From positions 1,674,001-1,738,000 of the forward strand of contig NZ_CP063815.1 in NCBI RefSeq assembly GCF_015277895.1: a stretch of DNA of 64,000 bases. Reading direction: 5' to 3'. This stretch comes from Microbacterium abyssi. Lineage in GTDB: Bacteria; Actinomycetota; Actinomycetes; Actinomycetales; Microbacteriaceae. Position 1 is the stretch's first letter. Every line of letters starts with the position of its first letter. A program made the translations under genes and the position numbers. The notes under the pieces are model-generated. The model did not search any database and had not been told where the DNA came from. It saw nothing but the letters and a program-made list of their open reading frames with translations. Positions 9,318 through 17,335 of the stretch are shown here, piece by piece.

Positions 9318-11878
9318 CGGAGCACCGCCAGGGTGGTGCCGGCGATCAGCACGCTGCCGTCCTCGCGCTCGGACGGCGACGCCGGGCGCACCTGGCCGCG
9401 CGTCGCGACATAGGCGAGCGACGGGTCTGGGGTCTGGGCCGCGTTGACGAACGACTGGAAGCGCGCGAGCTTGTCCGGGTCGCGCAGGGTCGCGGCCCAC
9501 TCGTCCTCGTAGTCGTCGACGTGCCGGGCCATGGCCGTATCGAGGTCCGCGCAGACGCCGAGGCTGTCGTCCAGGATCACGGACCGGAGCCCGTCCAGGC
9601 CGCCCTCGAGGTCTTCGCACCAGGGAGCCGTGCGCTGCAGCCGGTCCGCGGTACGGATGTAGTACATGAAGAACCGGTCGATCGCCTGGATGAGGGCGTC
9701 GTCCGAGAGGTCGGATGCGAAGAGCTCGGCGTGGCGCGGCGAGAAGCCGCCGTTGCCGCCGACGTACATGTTCCAGCCGCTCTCCGTGGCTATGATCCCG
9801 ACGTCCTTCGACCGCGCCTCTGCACATTCGCGCGCGCAGCCGGAGACACCGATCTTCAGCTTGTGCGGCGCGCGCAGGCCCCTGTAGCGCAGCTCGAGCC
9901 GGACGGCCATGCCCACCGAGTCCTGCACCCCGTACCGGCACCAGGTCGATCCGACGCATGACTTCACGGTGCGCAGCGACTTGCCATAGGCATGACCGGA
10001 CTCGAATCCGGCATCCACCAGCCGCCGCCAGATCAGCGGCAGCTGTTCGAGGCGCGCCCCGAACATGTCGATGCGCTGACCGCCGGTGAGCTTCGTGTAC
10101 AGCCCGAAGTCCTCGGCCACCCGGCCGATGACCATGAGACCAGCGGGCGTCACCTCACCGCCCGGCATCCGCGGCACCACCGAGTACGTGCCGTCCTTCT
10201 GCAGGTTCGCCATGACGTGATCGTTTGTGTCCTGCAGGGTGGCGTTCTCGCCGTCCAGCACGTGAGCGCCGACCAGGACCGACAGGATGCTGGCGAGAGC
10301 GGGCTTGCAGATGTCGCAGCCCCGTCCTCGCCCGAACCGCTCGATGACGGCGCTGAAGGTGGTGAGCTCGGAGACCCGCACCGCGTCGAAGAGCTGCCTG
10401 CGCGACATGGCGAAGTGCTCGCAGAGCGCGTTCGACACGGTCTGGCCGAGCTTGGTGAGTTCCTGCCCGACGACCTTCTTGACCATCAGGACGCAGGAGC
10501 CGCAGGTGGCGCCGGCCTTCGTGCACGCCTTGACCTCGCCGGCATCCATGCAGCCCTCGTCATGCACGGCCCCGCGGATCCGGCCGGCGGTCACGTTCGA
10601 GCACGAGCAGACGACGGCCTCGTCCGGGAGGTCGCCTCCCGGTGTCTCCACTCCCCCTGCGGGCATCAGATAGGAGACCGGATCGGCGCCGAGCCGCGCG
10701 CCGACGAGGGGACGGAGCGAGCCGTACGCGCTCGCGTCGCCCACCAGGATGCCGCCCAGCAGCGTCTGCGCGTCATCGGAGAGCACGAGCTTCTTGTAGA
10801 CGCCGGCCACGGGATCGGCGTAGACGACGTCCAGGGCGCCGGCGGTTTCGGCGAACGCATCGCCGAAGCTCGCGACGTCCACGCCCGAGAGCTTGAGCTT
10901 GGCCGACTCGTCATAGCCGGCGAAGGCGGCGTCCTCGCCGAGCAGACGCGTCGCCGCGACCTCCGCCATCGCATAGCCGGGCGCGACGAGGCCGACACTG
11001 CGACCGCCGAAGCTGGCCACCTCCCCGATCGCGAGGATCGCATCGTCGCCGGTCTGACAGCGATCGTCGATGATCACGCCGCCGCGGGGATGCACCGCGA
11101 GCTGAGCCGCACGGGCGAGCTCATCGCGCGGGCGCACTCCGACGGTGAACACGACGACATCCGCTCGGTGGATGCTGCCGTCCTGGAACTCCAGCGCCGT
11201 GACGCATCCGGATGCATCGGGATCGAGACGCGTGGTGCGCGACTCGGTGCGCACGTCGATGCCGCGTGCCTCGATGAGGCGGCGCAGCATGCTGCCGCCT
11301 GCCAGATCGAGCTGCGCCGACATGAGGCGATCGGACGACTGCACCACCGTGCAGTCGACATCCAGGCTCTGGAGCGCGCCCGCGGCTTCCAGCCCTAGCA
11401 GCCCGCCGCCGATCACCGCTCCGCGCAGCGGGCGTCCGAGCTCGCCGCTACGGCGCTGCACGAACCTCCTCAGCGCCTGCACATCGTCGAGAGTGCGGTA
11501 GACGAAGCATCCAGGCAGATCCGCGCCGTCCACGGCGACGCGGGCGGCATACGACCCCGTCGCGAGCACGAGGCGGCCATACGGCACGACGCGTCCGGAG
11601 TGCGTCTTCACGGATCGGCCGGCGCGATCGATGTGCGTCACCCGGTCCCCGGCGATGAATGCGACCCGATCGTCAGCCAGGATCTCGCGTTCCAGCGTCA
11701 GTTCGGCGGGAGTGGTCCCGGAGAAGTAGGACGTCAGTCCGACCCGGTCGTACGGATCGCGGTCCTCGTCGCCGATGACTGTGACGCGCACCGCGTGATC
11801 GGCTCGGCTGAGCAGGCTGTCCACGAAGCGGTGCGCGACCATTCCCGCTCCGACCACGACGATCTCGGTGACGTTCAT
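9314..11878 (-). CDS. nirB: Nitrite reductase (NADH) large subunit
   Basis: Cytoplasmic siroheme enzyme that reduces nitrite to ammonium with six electrons from NADH. It has 854 residues from ATG (MNVTEIVVVGAG, a classic FAD-binding start). Order: FAD/NAD-binding reductase (1-400), BFD-like [2Fe-2S] domain near 424-475 with CSCSNVT and CTKAGATCGSC, a second cysteine pair (CDICKPA), ferredoxin-like half-domain (about 565-625), then the siroheme/4Fe-4S domain with CVGSTWC near 643 and CAREC near 679. These four cysteines are the cluster ligands. It is first in the nirB-nirD-cysG-nnaR-sirB operon. GlnR-like half-sites lie upstream. Confidence 0.97.
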   Translation of the reverse strand: MNVTEIVVVGAGMVAHRFVDSLLSRADHAVRVTVIGDEDRDPYDRVGLTSYFSGTTPAELTLEREILADDRVAFIAGDRVTHIDRAGRSVKTHSGRVVPYGRLVLATGSYAARVAVDGADLPGCFVYRTLDDVQALRRFVQRRSGELGRPLRGAVIGGGLLGLEAAGALQSLDVDCTVVQSSDRLMSAQLDLAGGSMLRRLIEARGIDVRTESRTTRLDPDASGCVTALEFQDGSIHRADVVVFTVGVRPRDELARAAQLAVHPRGGVIIDDRCQTGDDAILAIGEVASFGGRSVGLVAPGYAMAEVAATRLLGEDAAFAGYDESAKLKLSGVDVASFGDAFAETAGALDVVYADPVAGVYKKLVLSDDAQTLLGGILVGDASAYGSLRPLVGARLGADPVSYLMPAGGVETPGGDLPDEAVVCSCSNVTAGRIRGAVHDEGCMDAGEVKACTKAGATCGSCVLMVKKVVGQELTKLGQTVSNALCEHFAMSRRQLFDAVRVSELTTFSAVIERFGRGRGCDICKPALASILSVLVGAHVLDGENATLQDTNDHVMANLQKDGTYSVVPRMPGGEVTPAGLMVIGRVAEDFGLYTKLTGGQRIDMFGARLEQLPLIWRRLVDAGFESGHAYGKSLRTVKSCVGSTWCRYGVQDSVGMAVRLELRYRGLRAPHKLKIGVSGCARECAEARSKDVGIIATESGWNMYVGGNGGFSPRHAELFASDLSDDALIQAIDRFFMYYIRTADRLQRTAPWCEDLEGGLDGLRSVILDDSLGVCADLDTAMARHVDDYEDEWAATLRDPDKLARFQSFVNAAQTPDPSLAYVATRGQVRPASPSEREDGSVLIAGTTLAVLR

Positions 11879-11923
11879 CCGGCCTCCTGCATATCGGCGA
11901 TGACCAGACACTATGCGGGCCGT

Positions 11924-11962
11924 GTTTCGCGAACCCGACGATGCCTGTTACGCGCATCGAAC
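11924..11962. promoter_or_regulatory. Candidate GlnR/NnaR operator upstream of nirB
   Basis: The 207-bp spacer between nirB and the DUF349 gene holds GTTTC at 11924 and GTTAC-N6-CGAAC at 11947-11962. Known GlnR boxes read GTnAC-N6-GAAAC. The first half-site fits and the second matches three of five bases. The 23-bp distance between GTTTC and GTTAC is one off the 22-bp period of classical double boxes, so the site is plausible but imperfect. Confidence 0.4.
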
Positions 11963-12085
11963 GATCTCCTCACAAAGCGATAACGATGCTGTGAGATCTC
12001 GGAACCGTGAGGCGGCCCCCTGCGTACTAGGCTGAACGAAGTCCTTTCCCACCCTCACGCGGGCTGACCGCGCAAGGAGCACATC

Positions 12086-13438
12086 GTGTCCGCAGACGAG
12101 ACCTCGAAGCCGACCCCGCCCGTCCCCGCGCCTCCGCGCGTGCCGATGCCGCCCCGCACGCCGGCCCCGGCTGCGGCGCCCGCCGCGCCGGTATCGCCCG
12201 TCGCCGCCGCCGATTCGGCCGACTGGGGGCGCGTCACCGACGACGGCACCGTCGAAGTGCGAGAGGGCGACGATTGGCGCGTCGTCGGCCAGTACCCCGA
12301 CGGCACGCCCGAAGAAGCGCTCGCCTACTACGTGCGCAAGTTCGACGACCTGGCCTTCAAGGTGCACACGCTCGAGCAGCGTCACCAGACCGGCGGTGCG
12401 TCGGCGAGCGACCTGACCGGTCAGGCGCAGAAGCTCGTGACCGAGGTCACCGGCGCCGCCGCCGTAGGCGACCTGGCATCCCTGCACACCCGGCTCACCG
12501 CCCTCACCGAGACCCTCGCCGAGGCGCGCGAGGCCGAGGCCAAGGCCGCCAAGGAGCAGGTCGATCAGGCGATCGCCGAACGCACGGTCGTGGTCGAGAG
12601 CATCGAGGCCGTCGCCGCGCGCGACCTGAGCAAGGTGCAGTGGAAGCAGGTCACCGAGGAGGTGAACGCCCTGTTCGAGACCTGGCAGTCCCAGCAGCAG
12701 AACGGTCCGCGTCTGCCGAAGGGCATCTCGCAGCAACTCTGGAAGCGCTTCCGCGACGCACGCGCCGTCGTCGACAAGGGTCGCAGGGCGTTCTACGCCG
12801 AGCTGGATGAGACTCACAAGGCCGCCCGCGATCGCAAGAACGCACTGATCGAGCGGGCAGAGGCCCTCGCGCCGAAGGGCGTCGACGGCATCCCCGCCTA
12901 TCGCGCCCTGCTCGACGATTGGAAGGCCGCCGGCCGCGCCGGTCGTAAGGCCGACGACGCCCTCTGGGCGCGCTTCAAGGCGGCCGGTGACGCGCTCTAC
13001 GCGGCCCGCGCAGAGCAGTCCGCTGCCGAGGAGGCCGAGTCGGCACCGAAGATCGAGGCGCGCAAGGCGCTGCTCGAAGAGGCCAAGGCCGTCGCCGATG
13101 AATCCAACATCAAGCAGGCGCGTGCGCTGCTGACGAAGATCCAGCGGCAGTGGGATGAAGTCGGCCGGATCTTCCCGCGCGAGCAGGAGCGGGCACTCGA
13201 CGACAAGCTGCGGACTATCGAGCAGGCGCTGAAGTCTCGCGAAGAGGTCGACTGGAAGCGGAACAATCCCGAGACCAAGGCACGTGCGAACGACATGAGC
13301 CAGCAGCTGCTGGATGCGATCGAGAAACTCGAGAGCGAACTCGCCGCGGCCGAGAAGTCCGGTGACAAGAAGGCCGCCAAGGAAGCCGCCGACGCCCTCG
13401 AGGCGCGTCGTGCGTGGTTGAACGCGCTCGAAGGCTGA
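12086..13438 (+). CDS. DUF349 domain-containing protein
   Basis: 450 residues from a GTG start with AAGGAG seven bases upstream. The first 45 residues are proline- and alanine-rich and probably disordered. Residues about 50-80 form a short beta segment (WGRVTDDGTVEVREGDDWRVVGQYP). The rest is a string of helical DUF349 repeats and coiled coil rich in Glu, Lys and Arg (for example RLPKGISQQLWKRFRDARAV and KKALKSREE-like stretches). Such proteins occur next to rel in many actinobacteria; their biochemical role is unknown to me. It is transcribed away from nirB. A TAGGCT -10 candidate lies about 55 bases before the start. Confidence 0.88.
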   Translation: MSADETSKPTPPVPAPPRVPMPPRTPAPAAAPAAPVSPVAAADSADWGRVTDDGTVEVREGDDWRVVGQYPDGTPEEALAYYVRKFDDLAFKVHTLEQRHQTGGASASDLTGQAQKLVTEVTGAAAVGDLASLHTRLTALTETLAEAREAEAKAAKEQVDQAIAERTVVVESIEAVAARDLSKVQWKQVTEEVNALFETWQSQQQNGPRLPKGISQQLWKRFRDARAVVDKGRRAFYAELDETHKAARDRKNALIERAEALAPKGVDGIPAYRALLDDWKAAGRAGRKADDALWARFKAAGDALYAARAEQSAAEEAESAPKIEARKALLEEAKAVADESNIKQARALLTKIQRQWDEVGRIFPREQERALDDKLRTIEQALKSREEVDWKRNNPETKARANDMSQQLLDAIEKLESELAAAEKSGDKKAAKEAADALEARRAWLNALEG

Positions 13439-13489
13439 CGTTATCCACAGTCGCCCCGGCAAGGGTGGGCAAGCGGTCACACTGAGAGT

Positions 13490-14050
13490 GTGCATCCGTC
13501 ACTGCTCTACCTCCCCGGGGCGCCGCTGTCTCTGCCCGAGCTGACCGCGGCGCGTATGGACGGCCTGCTCATCGAGGTGGGCGAAGGCTACATGCCGCCC
13601 GACCTCCCCGAGGGGCCCGCGGCGCGCATGGCTTCGCTCGCGCCCATCCTCGCTCCCGGCTACGCGGCCAGCGGCCCGACAGCGGCGTGGGTGCACGGCG
13701 TCGGCGACGCGGCGCCCCGGTGCCACCATCTGCAACGGGTGTCAGAGCGTCGCACACGCGTGCGCCCCGTCCGCGACGTCGTGCTGCATGAGCGACGGCT
13801 CGATCCCGGCGACCTCGAGGTGATCTCGGGCATACCGGTCACGACCCGCGTGCGCACGCTCTCCGACCTGGTCCTCGGCGCCGGCGACGACCCGGAATCA
13901 GAACTCTGGATGCGACGGCTCGCCGCGGCATCGCCGGAACTCGTCGACGAGGTGCGCGGGATCGTCCAGGAGCGCAGACGGATGCCGGGAAAGCGGGCCG
14001 CGCTGGCGAGGATCGCCGAGCTGGCCTCCTACGAGGACGTCACACGGTAG
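13490..14050 (+). CDS. AbiEi antitoxin-like protein (type IV TA family), no toxin partner nearby
   Basis: 186 residues from GTG. The N-terminal half has a helix-turn-helix-like stretch (LTAARMDGLLIEVGEGYMPPD) followed by a segment typical of AbiEi-related actinobacterial proteins (AASGPTAAWVHGVGD) and VISGIPVTTRVRTLSDL. No AbiEii nucleotidyltransferase toxin lies beside it. Its last 22 bases overlap the 3' end of rel, which runs the other way. There is no clear ribosome site, and an internal ATG (residue 23, MDGLL) is an alternative start. The family call rests on motif resemblance only; a plain transcription-regulator-like role is equally possible. Confidence 0.55.
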   Translation: MHPSLLYLPGAPLSLPELTAARMDGLLIEVGEGYMPPDLPEGPAARMASLAPILAPGYAASGPTAAWVHGVGDAAPRCHHLQRVSERRTRVRPVRDVVLHERRLDPGDLEVISGIPVTTRVRTLSDLVLGAGDDPESELWMRRLAAASPELVDEVRGIVQERRRMPGKRAALARIAELASYEDVTR

Positions 14051-16278
14051 ACGTCGTACACGGCGTCGATCCGGCGCACCGCGTTCAGAACACGGTCGAG
14101 GTGCACCGAGTCGCCCATCTCGAACACGAACCTGCTGATCGCCAGTCGCTCGTCGTTCGTGTTGACCGTCGCCGACAGGATGTTCACGTGATGCTCGCTC
14201 AGCACCCGCGTCACGTCGGAGAGCAGGCCGGAGCGATCGAGCGCCTCGACCTGGATCTGCACTCGGAACACGCTCTTGGTGGTCGGAGCCCACTCCACCT
14301 CGATGAAGCGCTGCTCCTGATCGCTGAGGGCCTTCACGTTCACGCAGTCCGAGCGGTGCACGGACACCCCGCTGCCGCGCGTCACGAACCCGACGATCGG
14401 ATCGCCGGGCACCGGCGTGCAGCACTTGGCGAGTTTGACGAGGATGTCGGACGCGCCGCGTACGAGGATTCCAGAGTCGCCTGAGCGCGGCTCGTGGGTG
14501 CGCGGGCGCGAAGGCAGGTCGATCGCGCCGGTGCTGGTGTCGTTCGCGGCGACGAGCGCCGTGACCTTCTCGAGCACGGACTGCGTCGAGACGTGTCCTT
14601 CTCCGACGGCCGCGTACAGCGCCGAGACATCTTCGTAATGCAGCTGCTGGGCCACGTCGGCGAAGGAGTCCTGGCTCATCATCCGCTGAAGGGGCAGGTT
14701 CTGCCGTCGCATCGCGCGGGCGATGGACTCCTTGCCCTGCTCGATCGCCTCTTCGCGCCGCTCCTTCGTGAACCAGCCGCGGATCTTGTTCCGCGCACGA
14801 GTGCTCTTGACAAAGCTGAGCCAGTCCTGGCTGGGGCCGGCCTCCGGGTTCTTGGAGGTGAAGACCTCGACGACGTCCCCGGTGCGCACCTCCGTCTCCA
14901 GCGGAACGAGGCGGCCGTTGACCTTGGCGCCCATGGTGCGGTGCCCGATCTCGGTGTGCACGGCGTACGCGAAGTCGACGGTGGTCGCGCCGGCGGGCAA
15001 GCCGATCACCCGGCCCTTCGGGGTGAAGACGTACACCTCTTTGGCGCCGATCTCGAAGCGCAGCGAGTCGAGGAACTCGCTGGGATCGGCCGTCTCGGCC
15101 TGCCAGTCCGAGATGTGCGCGAGCCAGGTCATGTCGGTGTCGCTCGGACCGTCGATGGCCTTGCCGCCGTTCATCCGCTCCTTGTACATCCAGTGCGCCG
15201 CCACGCCGAACTCGGCCTGCTGATGCATCTCGTGCGTACGGATCTGGATTTCGACCGTGCGTCCGCTCGGCCCGATCACCGTGGTGTGCAGCGACTGGTA
15301 CAGGTTGAACTTCGGGGTGGCGATGTAGTCCTTGAAGCGGCCGGGCAGCGGTGTCCAGCGGGCGTGGATCGCGCCGAGCACTGCGTAGCAGTCGCGCACG
15401 GAGTTCACGAGGACGCGGATGCCGATCAGGTCGTAGATGTCGTCGAACTCGCGGCCCCGGATAACCATCTTCTGGTAGACGGAGTAGAGCTGCTTCGGCC
15501 GGCCGCCGACCTTCCCGCGGATGCGCAGATCGTGCAGATCCTCATTGATCGACTCGATGACCTGCTTGAGGTACTTCTCGCGCTGCGGTGTGCGCTGGGC
15601 GATCAGGCTGTTGATCTCGGCGTAGATCTTCGGATGCAGGACGGCGAAGGAGAGGTCCTCGAGCTCGGACTTGATCGTCTGGATGCCGAGACGGTTCGCC
15701 AGCGGCGCGTAGATCTCCAGGGTCTCCCTGGCCTTCGGAGCGGCCTTCTCCGGTGGGACGAAACCCCAGGTGCGGGCGTTGTGCAGCCGATCGGCGAGCT
15801 TGATCAGCAGCACGCGGATGTCCTTCGACATCGCGACGATCATCTTGCGGACGGTCTCGGCCTGTGCGCTCTCGCCGTACTTGACCTTGTCGAGCTTCGT
15901 GACGCCGTCGACGAGCATCGCCACCTCGTCGCCGAACACCTCCGTCAGCTCGGAGAGCGCATAGCCGGTGTCCTCGACGGTGTCGTGCAGCAGCGCCGCC
16001 GCGATGGCACGCGGCCCGAGACCCATCTCGGCGAGGATCTGCGCGACGGCGAGCGGATGCGTGATGTACGGCTCGCCGCTGCGGCGCTTCTGCCCCTCGT
16101 GCTTCTCCTTGGCGACCTTGTAGGCGCGCTCGATTATCGCGAGGTCGCCCTTGGGATGGTTCACCCGCACCGAGCGGATGAGATTATCGAGGTCGTTGAC
16201 GCGGGGTGCGCGCGAGAAGATGCGAGGCACCAGCCTTCTCAGGCTCGAACCCTGCGCCTGTGTCGTGGCCTCCGCCAT
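14029..16278 (-). CDS. rel: Bifunctional (p)ppGpp synthetase/hydrolase (Rel)
   Basis: Stringent-response enzyme that makes and degrades (p)ppGpp. It has 749 residues, the family norm. Order: HD hydrolase domain with ALLHDTVEDTGY (His98, Asp99), synthetase domain with RPKQLYSVYQKM, YDLIGIRVLV and GRFKDYIATPKFNLYQSLHT, TGS domain near 400-460 (VYVFTPKGRVIGLPAGAT), zinc-finger region with CCTPVPGDPIVGFVTRG, and a C-terminal ACT domain. The RFKD signature in the synthetase is the RxKD type found in bifunctional enzymes, and the HD motif is intact, so both activities are expected. It overlaps the AbiEi-like gene by 22 bases at the 3' end. Confidence 0.97.
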   Translation of the reverse strand: MAEATTQAQGSSLRRLVPRIFSRAPRVNDLDNLIRSVRVNHPKGDLAIIERAYKVAKEKHEGQKRRSGEPYITHPLAVAQILAEMGLGPRAIAAALLHDTVEDTGYALSELTEVFGDEVAMLVDGVTKLDKVKYGESAQAETVRKMIVAMSKDIRVLLIKLADRLHNARTWGFVPPEKAAPKARETLEIYAPLANRLGIQTIKSELEDLSFAVLHPKIYAEINSLIAQRTPQREKYLKQVIESINEDLHDLRIRGKVGGRPKQLYSVYQKMVIRGREFDDIYDLIGIRVLVNSVRDCYAVLGAIHARWTPLPGRFKDYIATPKFNLYQSLHTTVIGPSGRTVEIQIRTHEMHQQAEFGVAAHWMYKERMNGGKAIDGPSDTDMTWLAHISDWQAETADPSEFLDSLRFEIGAKEVYVFTPKGRVIGLPAGATTVDFAYAVHTEIGHRTMGAKVNGRLVPLETEVRTGDVVEVFTSKNPEAGPSQDWLSFVKSTRARNKIRGWFTKERREEAIEQGKESIARAMRRQNLPLQRMMSQDSFADVAQQLHYEDVSALYAAVGEGHVSTQSVLEKVTALVAANDTSTGAIDLPSRPRTHEPRSGDSGILVRGASDILVKLAKCCTPVPGDPIVGFVTRGSGVSVHRSDCVNVKALSDQEQRFIEVEWAPTTKSVFRVQIQVEALDRSGLLSDVTRVLSEHHVNILSATVNTNDERLAISRFVFEMGDSVHLDRVLNAVRRIDAVYDVYRVTSS

Positions 16279-16308
16279 CCATTCACCTCCGGGTCAGATC
16301 ATCCTACG

Positions 16309-16335
16309 CGTCCGAAGGGGCACCGGCCCCGGACG
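16309..16335 (-). terminator. Hairpin downstream of secF
   Basis: CGTCC/GGACG and GGGGC/GCCCC arms form a stem with a small internal bulge about 10 bases past the secF stop. It can end the yajC-secD-secF transcript before rel. The U tract is missing, so efficiency is uncertain. Confidence 0.5.
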
Positions 16336-16345
16336 TCGAGCGCTC

Positions 16346-17335
16346 TCAGGCGCCGACGCTGGCGCGCTCTCGGAGCTCGAGAACCCGTCGGTCGCGCTCG
16401 ACGATCTGCGGCTCCCGCTCCCGGAACAGCGAGTACAGCGGAGCGGCGACGAAGAGCGTGGAGTACGTGGCGACGATGATGCCGACAAAGATCGACAGCG
16501 AGATGTCGGTGAGCGTCTCGGCACCCAGCCAGAACGCGCCGATGAACAGGATCGCGCCCACCGGCAGCGCCGCGACGATCGAGGTGTTGATCGAGCGCAC
16601 CAGGGTCTGGTTGACGGCGAGGTTCACGGATTCGCCGAACGTGCGGGCGGAGTTCTCCCCGTCCTCCGTGGTGTTCTCGCGGATCTTGTCGAATACGACC
16701 GTGGTGTCGTAAAGCGAGTACGCGAGGATCGTCAGGAAGCCGATCACCGCCGCGGGCGAGATCTCGAACCCGGCGAGGGCGTATACGCCGACCGTGATCA
16801 CGAGCACGTCGAGCAGACCGATGATCGCTGCGGCCGACATCTTCCAGGTCCGGAAGTAGATCGCGAGGATGAGGAAGGTCAGCGCGAGGAAGATCGCCAG
16901 GCCCCACAGCGACTGACGCGTGACGTTGGCGCCCCACGCCGGACCGATGAATGAAGAGGTGACCTCGGCGGGGTCGACCTCGTAGGCCTCGGCGAGGGCG
17001 TTCGCGACGGCGAGGGTCTCGTTCTGCGTCATCTGCGAGGTCTGGACGCGCACATCGGTGCCGCCGACGATCGCGACCTTCGCAGTGGAATCCGGGACGA
17101 CAGACTGCACGGCATCCGTCGCCTTGGTCTGATCCGTCGACGCCGGTGCAACGACGGTGAACTGCGAGCCTCCGGTGAACTCGATGGAGAACTCCACCGG
17201 TCGGAGGAACGGCACGAGCACCGAACCAGCGACCAGTACGATCGCGATGATGAACCACAGCCGCCGCTTGGCGACGAACGGGAACGAGGTCTTCCCGGTG
17301 TAGAGGTTGTTGCCGAACTCATTCATGGAGGCCAT
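16346..17335 (-). CDS. secF: Protein translocase subunit SecF
   Basis: 329-residue inner membrane protein that, with SecD, uses the proton gradient to help pull secretory proteins through SecYEG. It has one N-terminal helix (LWFIIAIVLVAGSVLVPFL), a periplasmic P4-like domain (EFTGGSQFTVVAPAST), then five helices with LTFLILAIYFRTWKMS and FLTILAYSLYDTTVVFDKIREN, the family signature. The ATG and the secD stop share one base (TGATG), so translation is coupled. The last 30 residues are a charged cytoplasmic tail. Confidence 0.96.
   Translation of the reverse strand: MASMNEFGNNLYTGKTSFPFVAKRRLWFIIAIVLVAGSVLVPFLRPVEFSIEFTGGSQFTVVAPASTDQTKATDAVQSVVPDSTAKVAIVGGTDVRVQTSQMTQNETLAVANALAEAYEVDPAEVTSSFIGPAWGANVTRQSLWGLAIFLALTFLILAIYFRTWKMSAAAIIGLLDVLVITVGVYALAGFEISPAAVIGFLTILAYSLYDTTVVFDKIRENTTEDGENSARTFGESVNLAVNQTLVRSINTSIVAALPVGAILFIGAFWLGAETLTDISLSIFVGIIVATYSTLFVAAPLYSLFREREPQIVERDRRVLELRERASVGA

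Noticed and set aside
14494..16479. 661-codon open frame antisense to rel
   Set aside because: No domain or ribosome site, composition typical of antisense frames here.
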